DNA of 64,000 nucleotides from Phaeocystidibacter marisrubri (GTDB lineage Bacteria > Bacteroidota > Bacteroidia > Flavobacteriales > Schleiferiaceae): contig NZ_WBVQ01000001.1 in assembly GCF_008933165.1 (NCBI RefSeq), forward strand, positions 1 through 64,000. The letters run 5' to 3'. This document shows positions 14,827-24,799 of the stretch, one piece after another (within the stretch, counting starts at the first letter, position 1; each line of letters opens with the position of its first letter). Made by a program: the position numbers and the translations under genes. Under the pieces are notes generated by a model. That model did no database searches, was not told the DNA's origin, and saw only the letters and a list, made by a program, of their open reading frames with translations.

Positions 14827-16169
14827 GATTGAAGGGTGTTGACTAAGGGTTCTACAAGTCTGTCAATATCTCCAGCTCCAAGGATGAGAAGGAGCTCTGG
14901 ATTGAGGCCGCGAATGTCGTCAATGACTTCGTCCTTGGAAAGGACTTTTGCACCTTCTACACTGCACTTTTTCAACAGGGCAGAACTGGTGATTCCCGGG
15001 ATGGCTTCTTCTCGAGCTGGATAGATGTCCAGCAGTCTCAATTGATCAGCCGAACTCAATACTTCTCCAAATTCTACCATAAAGTCGCGCGTTCTGCTAA
15101 ACAGGTGAGGCTGAAAGAGAACGGTTAGTTTTTTGTCGGGATAAAGCTCACGAACTCCAGAGATGATGGCCTTCAATTCCTGTGGGTGATGGGCGTAATC
15201 ATCGATAATAACATGATCGTCTTCGCGCAGTACGAAGTCGAATCTGCGCTTCACTCCCTTGAAGGTTTCAATGCCTGAAGCGATATCCTTCACTCGAGCT
15301 CCCGCCAAATAGGCTAAGGCTGCAGCGGCTACCGCATTTTCAATATTGTGTCGACCAGGTAATCCGGCCTTTACGTCTTTGAGTGTGGTGTGAGGGAAGA
15401 TCAAGTCGAAGACGAACCAGCCGTTCTCAACCCGAATGTTTTTTGCGCTATAATCAGCTTCAACTTCAACACCGTAACTCGGACCCTCCAATGGGAGTCC
15501 AGCTTTGTGAATTACAATGCCCGATTCGGATGCCTGCTTGGCAAAGTCCTTATACGTGGCTACCATTTCTTCGGCATTGCCGTAAATGTCCATGTGATCT
15601 GGATCCATGGAAGTGATGGCAGTGAAGCTAGGGTGTAGGGACATAAAGGAACGATCGTATTCGTCCGCTTCTACCACCACTTCTTGGGCTCGACCTATTA
15701 CGAGGTTGCTGCCAAAATTATTGGCAATTCCTCCGAGGAAGGCGCTCGCATTGATGCCGGCATGGTGCAGTAAATGTGCAGCCATACTGGATGTGGTGGT
15801 TTTTCCATGGGTGCCTGCAACCGCAACACCTTTTCCGCTGTTTACGATCTCACCAAGTACGGCGGCTCTTTTGCGCATTTCGAACTTGTTCTCAGCGAAG
15901 TACTTGAACAAGTTGGTGTTCTTAGGAACAGCCGGAGTGTAAACAACAAGCGTTTTTTCAATATCTCTATAGTCGCTGTGCAAGTGATTCCACTGATCGT
16001 CGAACGTGACGTTGATTCCCTCTTCTGCCAAACGGCGAATGAGAGGGGAGTCGGTTTTGTCGTAACCAGCCACCTGCTTGCCCTTGGCATGAAAATACCG
16101 CGCAAGAGCACTCACACCGATGCCACCGATGCCTAGAAAGAAGATATGGCTGTACGAATTAGCGTTCAC
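14823..16169 (-). CDS. murC: UDP-N-acetylmuramate-L-alanine ligase MurC
   Basis: Adds L-Ala to UDP-MurNAc, the first step of stem-peptide assembly in the cytoplasm, using ATP. Seen in 448 residues: the N-terminal nucleotide-sugar fold (FLGIGGIGVSALARYF, 11-26), the ATP loop GTHGKTTTSSM near 119, the Mur ligase MDPDHMDIYG near 188 and a C-terminal domain with IDDYAHHPQEL near 324. The length is normal for the family. It overlaps murG by four bases at its start and ftsQ by four at its end. Confidence 0.97.
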   Translation of the reverse strand: MNANSYSHIFFLGIGGIGVSALARYFHAKGKQVAGYDKTDSPLIRRLAEEGINVTFDDQWNHLHSDYRDIEKTLVVYTPAVPKNTNLFKYFAENKFEMRKRAAVLGEIVNSGKGVAVAGTHGKTTTSSMAAHLLHHAGINASAFLGGIANNFGSNLVIGRAQEVVVEADEYDRSFMSLHPSFTAITSMDPDHMDIYGNAEEMVATYKDFAKQASESGIVIHKAGLPLEGPSYGVEVEADYSAKNIRVENGWFVFDLIFPHTTLKDVKAGLPGRHNIENAVAAAALAYLAGARVKDIASGIETFKGVKRRFDFVLREDDHVIIDDYAHHPQELKAIISGVRELYPDKKLTVLFQPHLFSRTRDFMVEFGEVLSSADQLRLLDIYPAREEAIPGITSSALLKKCSVEGAKVLSKDEVIDDIRGLNPELLLILGAGDIDRLVEPLVNTLQS

Positions 16170-17263
16170 TTGATGAGTGGTTCAATGAGTTTCACAATGC
16201 GTTGCGTAGCGTCTGGTATAGCGAGTTTGAGCAAGGCTTCTGACAATGATTTTCTCCTGGGTTCATCCTGGAGAAGTCGCTCGAGGTCAGCTTCCAATCG
16301 ACTGTCTATTTCACTTTCGCGAATGAGCAATGCCGCTTTCTTTTCTACCAATGCTAATGCGTTCTTGGTTTGGTGATCTTCGGCAACATTAGGAGATGGA
16401 ATGAGGATGGTTGGCTTACCAATGATGGCTAGCTCCGATATGGTTCCCGCACCTGCTCTCGATAGGATGATATCGGCACAAGCGTATGCCTTATTCATGT
16501 CGGAAATGAACGCATGCAAGAATACACCAGGATGATTGCCGAGCTTGGTTTCCAAGGCCTCATAGTAAAGCTTCCCACATTGCCATAGAATCTGGACATC
16601 CTTCTCCTTCGCCCAATCTATGAGGCTTTCTATGGCTTCATTAATTCTTCGAGCCCCTAGAGATCCGCCTAAAACGAGAAGGGTAGGCTTGTTGAGATCG
16701 AGGCCAAATTCCCTTTTCGATTCTTCCGCAGAAGTGTTGCTGTTGAGAATTGCTGGTCGAACGGGGTTTCCTGTGAGGTGTACTTTCTCTTTAGGGAAGA
16801 ATTGGTGCATACCTTCATAGGCAACACAAATCGCCTTGGCTTTAGCGCCTAATCGTTTGTTCGTGATGCCAGCGTAGCTATTCTGCTCTTGAATCACGGT
16901 TGGGATTCCCATAAGCTGTGCAACGTACAAGAGTGGGCCACTCGCAAATCCACCAGTGCCAATCACTACGTCAGGCTGGAAACTCTTAAGGATCTTGCGA
17001 CAATGCGCAATGCTTCGAATGAGCTTAACAGGAAATTTCAAGTTGGCTGCCATGCTCTGGCGGTTGAGGCCAACAATGGGCAACCCGTGAATCGTATATC
17101 CCTCACGAGGAATTCGCTCCATTTCCATACGACCTTGAGCGCCTACAAATTCAATTTCGCAATTGGGGTAGGTTGCTTTTAGTTCGTTGGCAATGGCCAA
17201 TGCTGGAAAAATATGTCCTCCAGTTCCGCCGCCACTTACCATAAATTTCTTCACGTTAGGCAT
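16166..17263 (-). CDS. murG: UDP-GlcNAc transferase MurG
   Basis: A membrane-associated glycosyltransferase that converts lipid I to lipid II by adding GlcNAc. It has 365 residues, with the N-terminal glycine loop SGGGTGGHIFPALAIA (9-24), a second G-rich loop (VLGGSLGARRIN, near 192) and the C-terminal donor-binding site (LSRAGAGTISELAIIGKPTILIPSP). Its start overlaps the end of ftsW by eight bases and its end overlaps murC by four, so this part of the operon is translationally coupled. Confidence 0.97.
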   Translation of the reverse strand: MPNVKKFMVSGGGTGGHIFPALAIANELKATYPNCEIEFVGAQGRMEMERIPREGYTIHGLPIVGLNRQSMAANLKFPVKLIRSIAHCRKILKSFQPDVVIGTGGFASGPLLYVAQLMGIPTVIQEQNSYAGITNKRLGAKAKAICVAYEGMHQFFPKEKVHLTGNPVRPAILNSNTSAEESKREFGLDLNKPTLLVLGGSLGARRINEAIESLIDWAKEKDVQILWQCGKLYYEALETKLGNHPGVFLHAFISDMNKAYACADIILSRAGAGTISELAIIGKPTILIPSPNVAEDHQTKNALALVEKKAALLIRESEIDSRLEADLERLLQDEPRRKSLSEALLKLAIPDATQRIVKLIEPLIK

Positions 17264-18443
17264 AAGCGTCTGCTGGTATATTGTCGTTGTACATTTTAGT
17301 TTCGTCTACAATCTCTGCAGATGGGGTCAATCCTCTTGCAACACTCTGAACCATTCCCAAGGCAATGCATGTCATCCAAAGGGATGAACCGCCAGAGGAA
17401 ATGAGGGGGAGAGGTTGTCCGGTTACAGGAAGTAGGTTTACGGCTACTCCCATGTTGATAAAGGCTTGGAAGATGATTCCTGTTCCAATACCAAATGCTA
17501 GAAGTCGTCCGAATTTATCTTCGGCTTTCATGCTAATTCGAATGATTCGGAAGAAGAGCCAGACATACCCCATCGAGATGAGGAAGCCGCCAATAAGTCC
17601 GAATTCTTCGTTCACAATGGCGTAGATGAAGTCGCTTTCGCTTTGTGACAAGAAGTTCTTTTGTCCGCTTTTACCAGGGCCTTGTCCAACAATTCCACCG
17701 CGTGCAATGGCCATTTTCGCGTGTTCCACTTGGTAGTTGGCTTCTTCGTCGCCCGACCAGAAACTGGATAGACGAGTAACCGCAGTGTCAAGTCGGTTGC
17801 TGATGCCTGGGAATGCTGTCACCGTTAGAATGAACAAGCCGAGTGAGGCCACTCCAATCATGAAGATGTTTAGAATGTACTTAAGCGGGAAGCCGCCTAC
17901 AAAGAGTACAATCATGGACAGGGTGAAGATGATGGCCGCTGTTGAAACGTTGGCGGGAAAAATCAACCCACAGATAATACCAATGGGTAGAAGTCCCTTG
18001 AGCCAGGTGTCTCTAAAACTCTTGAAATTGTCGCCGTACTTCGCCATGAATCTGGCGAGGTAGGTGATAAGCACAATGGAAGCCAGGGCAGAAGGTTGGA
18101 ACGTAACATTAACGATAGGAATACGTACCCATCTGCTGGCGTTAGCTACTTCGTGTCCGTTTACAAGAGTGAAGAGGAGGAGTCCGGCAATAAGCGGGAA
18201 AATCAACAAGCTCAACGGTGCAAAATATCGGTATTGAACCCGGTGTACCAAATACATCAAAGCAATGCCCAGCCCCATGTGAACAGCGTGCTTCACGAGC
18301 ATACTTATCACGTTTCCATCGCCGTACCGAAACGCGAGATTGCTACTCGCGCTATACACTGGCATAAACGAGAAAAGGGCAAGGAGGAATACGATCACCC
18401 AAGTAGTGCGATCTCCTTCAAAGTATTTGAGTACTCTATTCAT
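17256..18443 (-). CDS. ftsW: SEDS peptidoglycan polymerase FtsW
   Basis: The septal glycosyltransferase, which polymerises lipid II together with the division PBP. It has 395 residues with about ten hydrophobic segments and the family's C-terminal signature (GQPLPLISSGGSSLWMTCIALGMVQSVAR). The assignment to FtsW rather than RodA follows from its position in the dcw cluster between murD and murG. Its ATG at 18443 directly abuts the stop of murD at 18444, and its end overlaps murG. Confidence 0.94.
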   Translation of the reverse strand: MNRVLKYFEGDRTTWVIVFLLALFSFMPVYSASSNLAFRYGDGNVISMLVKHAVHMGLGIALMYLVHRVQYRYFAPLSLLIFPLIAGLLLFTLVNGHEVANASRWVRIPIVNVTFQPSALASIVLITYLARFMAKYGDNFKSFRDTWLKGLLPIGIICGLIFPANVSTAAIIFTLSMIVLFVGGFPLKYILNIFMIGVASLGLFILTVTAFPGISNRLDTAVTRLSSFWSGDEEANYQVEHAKMAIARGGIVGQGPGKSGQKNFLSQSESDFIYAIVNEEFGLIGGFLISMGYVWLFFRIIRISMKAEDKFGRLLAFGIGTGIIFQAFINMGVAVNLLPVTGQPLPLISSGGSSLWMTCIALGMVQSVARGLTPSAEIVDETKMYNDNIPADAYA

Positions 18444-19790
18444 TTACAGATTTCGAACTTCTTCTTTAAACTGTCTACCGCGGTCTTCGTAATTTTCAAA
18501 GAGGTCAAAGCTTGCACAGGCTGGAGAGAGCAATACGGCATCTCCTTTTGTTGCTAGTTTGTACGCTGCAGTTACCGCTTCTTTCATGCTGTGTGCGTCC
18601 GTGATGGTTTCCACTACGCCTTCAAATTCAGTGTGAATCTTGCTCACGTCTTTACCAAGGCAAACAATGGCTTTTACTTTCTGACCGACCATTGGAATCA
18701 GCTGCTCGTAGTCATTTCCTTTGTCCACACCACCAACAATCCAAACCAAGTTTTTCTTCATGCTTTCTAGTGCGTAGAAGGTGGAGTTTACGTTGGTAGC
18801 TTTAGAGTCGTTGATGAATTCAACCCCGTGGATTTCCATTACGGGCTCCAAGCGGTGTTCTAGTGCGTCAAAATCCGAAAGGCTTTCGCGAATTGTCTCC
18901 TTGCGGATGTTCAACAATCGACTGGCCATGCCGGCTGCCATGCTGTTGTACGCGTTGTGTTTTCCTTGCAGGGCTAGGTCTTCAATGTTCATTGGGTCTT
19001 CGTCTATCGTTAATGTAATGTGTTGCTGTTCTTCGTTCCAGTAGGCGCCGTCGTCTACTTTGTGGTTGTAGCTGAATGCGTGGGCATTCGACTTAATTTT
19101 TTTACGGGCAAAGGCCTTGAGAGTTTCAGGGTCGTCTGCACAGTAAATGAAATGGTCTGTTTTCTCTTGTTTCTGAATGATTCTAAACTTGGAATCGACA
19201 TAATTCTCAAGTTTGTAGTCGTATCGATCCAAATGATCGGGTGTGATGTTTGTAAGGATGGCGATGTACGGTGCGAAATACACACAGTCATCCAATTGGA
19301 AACTGCTGATTTCGAGCACGTAGATTTCCTTCGGATCTTCTGCTACCATCTTGGCAAAGCTGTTTCCGATGTTGCCGCCCAATCCCACATTCAAACCAGC
19401 CTTTTTGTAAATGTGGTAGATGAGGCTTGCTGTTGTGGTCTTTCCGTTGGATCCGGTCACAGCAACAATGGTGGCGTCGGTGTTTCGATACGCAAATTCG
19501 ATCTCTGAAATGACCTCAATTCTGCGTTGACGAATGGCTTTGATGATGGCTGCTTTTTCGGGGATGCCCGGACTTTTAATTACGAGTTTCGACTTGAGGA
19601 TTCTCGCTTTGTCATGACCGTTTTCTTCGTATTCAATACCAGCCGCATCCAACTCCGCTTTGAAGGAGTCTTTGATCGGGCCGCCATCGCTCACGAAGAC
19701 TTGGTGACCTAGCTTTACGGCTAGGATAGCTGCGCCAACCCCGCTTTCGCCGGCTCCGAGTACAGTGATATTTAGGGACTTTTTGCCCAC
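18444..19790 (-). CDS. murD: UDP-MurNAc-L-alanine-D-glutamate ligase MurD
   Basis: Adds D-Glu to UDP-MurNAc-L-Ala. The 448-residue protein has the N-terminal loop VLGAGESGVGAAILA (10-24), the ATP loop VTGSNGKTTTASLIY near 113, the NITPDHLDRYD motif near 181 and FINDSKATNVNSTFYAL near 311. It lies three bases after mraY and is followed directly by ftsW. Confidence 0.97.
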   Translation of the reverse strand: MGKKSLNITVLGAGESGVGAAILAVKLGHQVFVSDGGPIKDSFKAELDAAGIEYEENGHDKARILKSKLVIKSPGIPEKAAIIKAIRQRRIEVISEIEFAYRNTDATIVAVTGSNGKTTTASLIYHIYKKAGLNVGLGGNIGNSFAKMVAEDPKEIYVLEISSFQLDDCVYFAPYIAILTNITPDHLDRYDYKLENYVDSKFRIIQKQEKTDHFIYCADDPETLKAFARKKIKSNAHAFSYNHKVDDGAYWNEEQQHITLTIDEDPMNIEDLALQGKHNAYNSMAAGMASRLLNIRKETIRESLSDFDALEHRLEPVMEIHGVEFINDSKATNVNSTFYALESMKKNLVWIVGGVDKGNDYEQLIPMVGQKVKAIVCLGKDVSKIHTEFEGVVETITDAHSMKEAVTAAYKLATKGDAVLLSPACASFDLFENYEDRGRQFKEEVRNL

Positions 19791-19793
19791 TTT

Positions 19794-21032
19794 TTATCTG
19801 AGTTTTAGGGTGATGATGGCCAAGACCGCAAGCATGATGCTTACAATCCAGAATCTATTGACAATCTTAGCTTCGTGGTATCCTTTCTTTTGATAGTGAT
19901 GATGGAGAGGTGACATGAGGAAAATGCGTCTTCCTTCACCATATTTCTTCTTGGTGAATTTGAAGTAACTCACTTGCAGAATCACACTTAGATTTTCAAC
20001 CAAGAACACTCCACAGAGAATAGGGATGAGGAGCTCTTTTCGAACGGCGATTGCAAATACCGCGATGATAGCGCCAATGGCTAAGCTACCTGTGTCTCCC
20101 ATAAATACCTGGGCAGGGTAGCTGTTGTACCATAGGAACCCAATGCATGCTCCGATGAATGCCGCTGCAAAAATTACCATCTCTCCAGAAAGAGGGATGT
20201 ACATAATGTTGAGGTAGTCGGCGAATATTACGGAACCACTTACGTAGGCCAGCACAGCCAGTGCCGTGGCAACAATGGCGGAGGTTCCTGTCGCCAATCC
20301 GTCTAGTCCATCGGTTAAGTTGGCGCCGTTCGATACAGCGGTGATGATGAAAATCACGATAGGGATAAATACCAACCAGGAGTATTCTGCTAGATCTTCA
20401 CTGATCCAAGTGATAAGTCGACTGTAATCGAACTCATTGTTCTTAAAGAATGGGATAGTGGTTTTGGTTGATTTCTCTGGATCGGTGAAAGCGGGTGTCG
20501 CTTTAAAGTTTTCGCCGTGAAATTCGGTAGCGGCATGCATGGTTTGAGCTTCTTGTTTGATGGTGACGTCCGGATGGAAGTACAACATGGAGCCCACAAT
20601 AATGCCCAGCCCAATTTGCCCAGCTACTTTGAATTTTCCGCGCAAGCCTTCTTTGTTTTTCTTGAAGACTTTGATGTAATCGTCTAGGAAGCCAATGGCG
20701 CCCATCCAGACGGTTGTAATCAACAACATTTGGATATAGACATTGCCGAGATCTGCGAAGAGCAATACCGGAATGAGAATGGCAGAAAGGATGATAATAC
20801 CGCCCATGGTAGGTGTTCCTTTCTTGAGGTCTTCTCCGTGAAGTCCGAGTTGGCGCACGGTTTCTCCAATCTGCTTGATTTGAAGGAAGCTGATAATTCG
20901 CTTGCCGATTACCATGGAAATCAGAAGTGAAGTGACAATAGCCATAGCCGCTCTGAAGGAGATGTATTGGAATACACCGGCTCCAGGGAAGTCGAAATGT
21001 GTGTCTAAGTAGTCAAATAGATAAGTCAGCAT
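19794..21032 (-). CDS. mraY: Phospho-MurNAc-pentapeptide transferase MraY
   Basis: An integral membrane enzyme that moves phospho-MurNAc-pentapeptide to undecaprenyl phosphate, making lipid I. Conserved motifs are present: [10 protein letters not shown] near 54, the catalytic [16 protein letters not shown] near 115, [13 protein letters not shown] near 238, [11 protein letters not shown] near 312 and [12 protein letters not shown] near the C-terminus. The protein has 412 residues, about 50 more than E. coli MraY. The excess is a soluble insertion at about 153-205, between membrane segments ([19 protein letters not shown]...). Its ATG overlaps the stop of murE by one base. Confidence 0.96.
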   Translation of the reverse strand: MLTYLFDYLDTHFDFPGAGVFQYISFRAAMAIVTSLLISMVIGKRIISFLQIKQIGETVRQLGLHGEDLKKGTPTMGGIIILSAILIPVLLFADLGNVYIQMLLITTVWMGAIGFLDDYIKVFKKNKEGLRGKFKVAGQIGLGIIVGSMLYFHPDVTIKQEAQTMHAATEFHGENFKATPAFTDPEKSTKTTIPFFKNNEFDYSRLITWISEDLAEYSWLVFIPIVIFIITAVSNGANLTDGLDGLATGTSAIVATALAVLAYVSGSVIFADYLNIMYIPLSGEMVIFAAAFIGACIGFLWYNSYPAQVFMGDTGSLAIGAIIAVFAIAVRKELLIPILCGVFLVENLSVILQVSYFKFTKKKYGEGRRIFLMSPLHHHYQKKGYHEAKIVNRFWIVSIMLAVLAIITLKLR

Positions 21033-22495
21033 TACTTCTGTAATTCAGTAAAGGCGTTGTTCAATTCGGCGATATCGTCAAATGGATGCTTGGTTCCATT
21101 GACGTCTTGGTACTTCTCGTGTCCTTTTCCTGCCACGAGTATGATGTCTCCAGCGTTCGCCAAAGAGCATGCGGTTCGAATAGCTTCTTTTCGATCAGTT
21201 ATTGTGAGTCGTTTTCCGTAGTTCTGTGGTTCTACTCCGGTTTCCATATCGCGAAGAATGGTTTCTGGATCTTCGGTTCTAGGATTGTCGGAGGTCAGTA
21301 TGGCTTTGTCGGCCATAGAGGTTGCGATGTGTGCCATTTCAGGTCGCTTGCTCTTGTCTCTGTCGCCGCCACAGCCCACCACGCAATACACGGTTTCGTT
21401 ACCTGTGCGAAGATTTTCGATGGTTTCGAGCACGTTTTTAAGGGCGTCTGGCGTGTGGGCGTAATCCACAATGGCGATTAAGCCTTTTGGTGACCGAACA
21501 TATTGGAATCTTCCCTCAACCGCTCCCAATGTGCTGAGTGCAGTGAGTGTGTGCAATTCATCAAAGCCCAATTCACGAGCTACAGCGTAAACCGCAGTGA
21601 TGTTGTAGGCGTTGAAGTCTCCTATCAACTTTGTCCAGAACTCCTTGTCGTTGATTCGAAGGAGAGTCCCATTGAGCTGCTGTTCCATGATCCGCCCTTT
21701 GTAGTCGGTCGGTTTACGAAGTCCAAATCCAAGTTTTCTCGCCTTGGTGTGGTGAAGCATGGTGTTTCCATGTCGGTCGTCCACGTTTACAAGGGCAAAC
21801 GCCGAAGCGGGGAGCATGTCGAACAATTTCTTCTTGGCGAGAATGTAGTCGTCAAACGTCTTGTGATAATCTAGGTGGTCGTGGGTGATATTGGTAAACA
21901 CGCCTCCGGCAAACTGAATACCGTCTACTCTGCCTTGGTGAAGGCCGTGCGAGCTCACTTCCATGAACGCATATTTGCAGCCTGCATCTACCATTTGACG
22001 CAGTAGTTTGTTGATCGTTACCGGATCAGGTGTGGTGTGCGTTGCTGGAATTTCCTCTTTGCCAATTTTATTTCGAACCGTGCTGAGTAGGCCTGCTTTT
22101 TTGTCTAAGGCCATGCATAGCTCATACATCAATGTAGCCGTTGTGGTTTTGCCGTTGGTTCCGGTTACTCCAACGAGCTTCAGTTCTGTTGACGGATCGT
22201 TGTAGTAGTTCGCGGCAACTTGGCCCAGGGCCTGAGCGGAGTCTTTTACAATGACAAGCGTTGTGGTGCCTAAGTCGCATTTTGGAGCTTCTTCGCAAAT
22301 AACCGCACGGGCTCCGCTACTGATGGCTTGAGGGATGAATTGATGTCCGTCTACCTGAGTTCCGCGAACCGCAACAAACAGGCAGTCCTTTTTCACTTTG
22401 CGTGAATCAAAGACAATGCTCTGAACGGCTACGTTCGTGCTACCTTGGATCTCGTCGATTCCGGTTTTGTACAATATGTCCTTTAGTATTCTCAT
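21032..22495 (-). CDS. murE: UDP-MurNAc-tripeptide synthetase MurE (meso-DAP type)
   Basis: Adds the third stem amino acid. I start it at the ATG at 22495 ([10 protein letters not shown]), 487 residues, overlapping the ftsI stop by four bases. The longer open frame to 22552 lies within ftsI. Visible are the ATP loop [14 protein letters not shown] near 110, the Mur ligase THDHLDYH region and [11 protein letters not shown] near 390. The DNPR motif is the established marker for meso-diaminopimelate, so the peptidoglycan of this organism is predicted to contain meso-DAP. Confidence 0.96.
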   Translation of the reverse strand: MRILKDILYKTGIDEIQGSTNVAVQSIVFDSRKVKKDCLFVAVRGTQVDGHQFIPQAISSGARAVICEEAPKCDLGTTTLVIVKDSAQALGQVAANYYNDPSTELKLVGVTGTNGKTTTATLMYELCMALDKKAGLLSTVRNKIGKEEIPATHTTPDPVTINKLLRQMVDAGCKYAFMEVSSHGLHQGRVDGIQFAGGVFTNITHDHLDYHKTFDDYILAKKKLFDMLPASAFALVNVDDRHGNTMLHHTKARKLGFGLRKPTDYKGRIMEQQLNGTLLRINDKEFWTKLIGDFNAYNITAVYAVARELGFDELHTLTALSTLGAVEGRFQYVRSPKGLIAIVDYAHTPDALKNVLETIENLRTGNETVYCVVGCGGDRDKSKRPEMAHIATSMADKAILTSDNPRTEDPETILRDMETGVEPQNYGKRLTITDRKEAIRTACSLANAGDIILVAGKGHEKYQDVNGTKHPFDDIAELNNAFTELQK

Positions 22496-24483
22496 CCCAA
22501 TTTGAGTACTACGGTTTGCTGTGTTGAATGTTGAGTTCCGGGACTTGGCCACTGGCGTTGTACTTTTCCAGCACCTTCAATCTGAACTCTATATCCCATG
22601 TTTTCTAGGAGGCTGATGACTTCCATTCCGTTTCTTCCGCGCAAGTCAGGAATCACTCCGTTTTCTAAACTGGTCTCAATGGATTCGTTTCCAGTGGTGT
22701 GAGTGAGAACAGGCTCTTCCAATTCTTCCAATTCCTGTCTTCTCGGGGTGCTTCTGTAAACTTCATCTGCAATGGCTCTGAAAACTGGAGCCGCTACAGT
22801 GGAGCCGTAATAGCCGAGGGCGGGGTTTGGCTTATTCACTACTACTATGCAGCTGTACTGAGGGTTTTCAGCAGGGAAGTATCCGGCAAATGATGCTTGA
22901 TAGTCATTGTGATCTGCTAGCCAGTAGTTCAATTGACATGTGCCTGTTTTTCCGGCCATGTTGAAAGTTTCTGACCGGATGTTGCGAGCGGTTCCGTGGG
23001 CAACGACACCTGATAAAAGTGTCTGAAGCTTCTTTAGTGTGGGTTCGCTGCAAACTGCAGGATTGATAATCTCTGTAGAGAATTCGTGAATGGTGATTCC
23101 ACTTTCTTTGATTTCACTGACAATTCTTGGGCGAACCATTCTCCCGTTATTCGCAATAGCGTTGTAGAAGGTTAGAACTTGAAGTGGTGTCATTTGAACC
23201 TCATAGCCAAAGGCAATCCATGGTAAGCTTGTTCCCGACCAATTGGCATCTTCAGGAGTTGGGATTTTTGGCAATGCTTCACCGCGAATCTGAATCCCGG
23301 TCCTTTCGTGAAGTCCAATCTGGTAAAGTCGATCGATGAACGCTTGAGGACGGTCTTTGTAGGCGGGATAAATCGCCTTGACAATTCCTGTGTTCGACGA
23401 TTTGCGGAAGGCTTCGGCTACACTGATTTCGCCGTATCCACCTCGCCCCCATCTAACGTTGGAGTCTTTTACTTTTCGGTTGTAGATGGTGTAAATTCCA
23501 TTTTCAGTGTCAACGATGTCTGAGGTGTCAATCACTCCATCTTCAAGTGCTACCATAAGTGAGGCAAGCTTGAAAGTAGACCCAGGTTCTGTACTTTCTC
23601 CAACGGCGTAATTCAGTTGCTCGTAGTAATTTCCGTTTGCAGTTCTGCCGAGGTTGGCAATAGCGATAATTTTTCCTGTAGCCACTTCCATCACAATAGC
23701 GCAACCGTGATCGGCTTCATAGTGGCTAAGTGCGTTCAGTAGGCTGCGATTGGCAACGTCTTGAATTCTGGTGTCGATGGTTGTGATTACATCCTGACCA
23801 TCTCTTGGGGCAATTGCGTTTTCATCATCCAATGGCTTCCAGTTGCCGTTGGAAATTTTTTGCATTAGGCGGTGGCCGTCTCTCCCTGTGAGGTAGGTGC
23901 TAAAAGCTCCTTCAACGCCTACTTGGTTGTTTTCGCCGTCATATCCAATGGTGCGCTCAGCAATTCTACCCAACGGCATTTTGCGGTAGTGTTGTTCTTC
24001 AGAAATGAGTCCGCCTTTGTACTTGCCTAGCTCAAAAAGTGGGAAGGATTTCACGCGTTGCAGCTGGCTAAAGGTGAGGTCGTCTCCCAAGCGAACATAG
24101 CGATCGCCGTCTGCACGGCGAGATTTCAAATAGGCCGTCCATTGAGATGCTGAGCGGGTAGGGAACATCTTGGAAAGTTCGGTGCCAAGTGCGGCGATAT
24201 TGGCGTTGAAGTTCTCATCGCTAGGAGCGCCTGGATCCATGTAGATGTCGTACACGGGCATGCTGGTGGCCAAGAGTTTTCCATCAGAACTGTAGATATT
24301 GCCGCGCTCGGCTTCTAGTGTCATGTCGCGGGTTGCGAGACGTTCTGCTCGTGCACGCAGTTCTCTTCCTTCGCCAAAGTAAGTGTAGAACAGTTTTCCC
24401 ATCACGGAAAATGCGAAAACGCCCATGAGGATACCCATGAGCATAGTGCGTTTAGTGATGATATTTTTTCCCTGTTCAGTCAT
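22492..24483 (-). CDS. ftsI: Division transpeptidase FtsI/PBP3-like with PASTA domain
   Basis: A class B penicillin-binding protein that crosslinks septal peptidoglycan with FtsW. It has 663 residues, with one N-terminal membrane segment (about 14-34), a PBP dimer domain, then the transpeptidase with the active-site Ser in GSTFK, SSN in KSSNTG and KTGT in AGKTGTCQL. The last 60 residues (VIPDLRGRNGMEVISLLENM...) form one PASTA domain, which E. coli FtsI lacks but many Bacteroidota division PBPs carry. It overlaps ftsL by eight bases and murE by four. Confidence 0.95.
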   Translation of the reverse strand: MTEQGKNIITKRTMLMGILMGVFAFSVMGKLFYTYFGEGRELRARAERLATRDMTLEAERGNIYSSDGKLLATSMPVYDIYMDPGAPSDENFNANIAALGTELSKMFPTRSASQWTAYLKSRRADGDRYVRLGDDLTFSQLQRVKSFPLFELGKYKGGLISEEQHYRKMPLGRIAERTIGYDGENNQVGVEGAFSTYLTGRDGHRLMQKISNGNWKPLDDENAIAPRDGQDVITTIDTRIQDVANRSLLNALSHYEADHGCAIVMEVATGKIIAIANLGRTANGNYYEQLNYAVGESTEPGSTFKLASLMVALEDGVIDTSDIVDTENGIYTIYNRKVKDSNVRWGRGGYGEISVAEAFRKSSNTGIVKAIYPAYKDRPQAFIDRLYQIGLHERTGIQIRGEALPKIPTPEDANWSGTSLPWIAFGYEVQMTPLQVLTFYNAIANNGRMVRPRIVSEIKESGITIHEFSTEIINPAVCSEPTLKKLQTLLSGVVAHGTARNIRSETFNMAGKTGTCQLNYWLADHNDYQASFAGYFPAENPQYSCIVVVNKPNPALGYYGSTVAAPVFRAIADEVYRSTPRRQELEELEEPVLTHTTGNESIETSLENGVIPDLRGRNGMEVISLLENMGYRVQIEGAGKVQRQWPSPGTQHSTQQTVVLKLG

Positions 24484-24799
24484 TTTCTACGACCAGTTCT
24501 ATGGGTGGGTGTTCCGATGTTTTAAGTCCGAGTTCAGCTACGCGATCTTCTACAGTGCTCTCGAGTCCTAATTGCATCAATCGCGTTTTGGTATCGAGGT
24601 ATTCAGATTTCAGTTCGTCTACTTCCGTTCTAAGGGCGTTTATTCGATGGACCTTTCTATCCGCTGAATGCGAGTAGTAGATCACTACCAAAGCGAGAAA
24701 GGTCACATACACGGCAAATGGGAGAAGCTTTGTGATTCTCTCATTTCCGAGGAAGCTCCCTCTAACAATGTCTGCTATGGCTGACCCTGTTTTGCTCAT
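24476..24799 (-). CDS. ftsL: FtsL-like divisome protein
   Basis: A 107-residue bitopic protein with one membrane segment (residues 26-44) and then a coiled coil (residues 48-85, RKVHRINALRTEVDELKSEYLDTKTRLMQL). The tail carries EDRVAELGLK, as in FtsL proteins. FtsL holds FtsQ and the FtsW/FtsI synthase together. Sequence similarity in this family is weak, so the call depends on size, topology and the position between rsmH and ftsI. It overlaps both neighbours by a few bases. Confidence 0.85.
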   Translation of the reverse strand: MSKTGSAIADIVRGSFLGNERITKLLPFAVYVTFLALVVIYYSHSADRKVHRINALRTEVDELKSEYLDTKTRLMQLGLESTVEDRVAELGLKTSEHPPIELVVEND

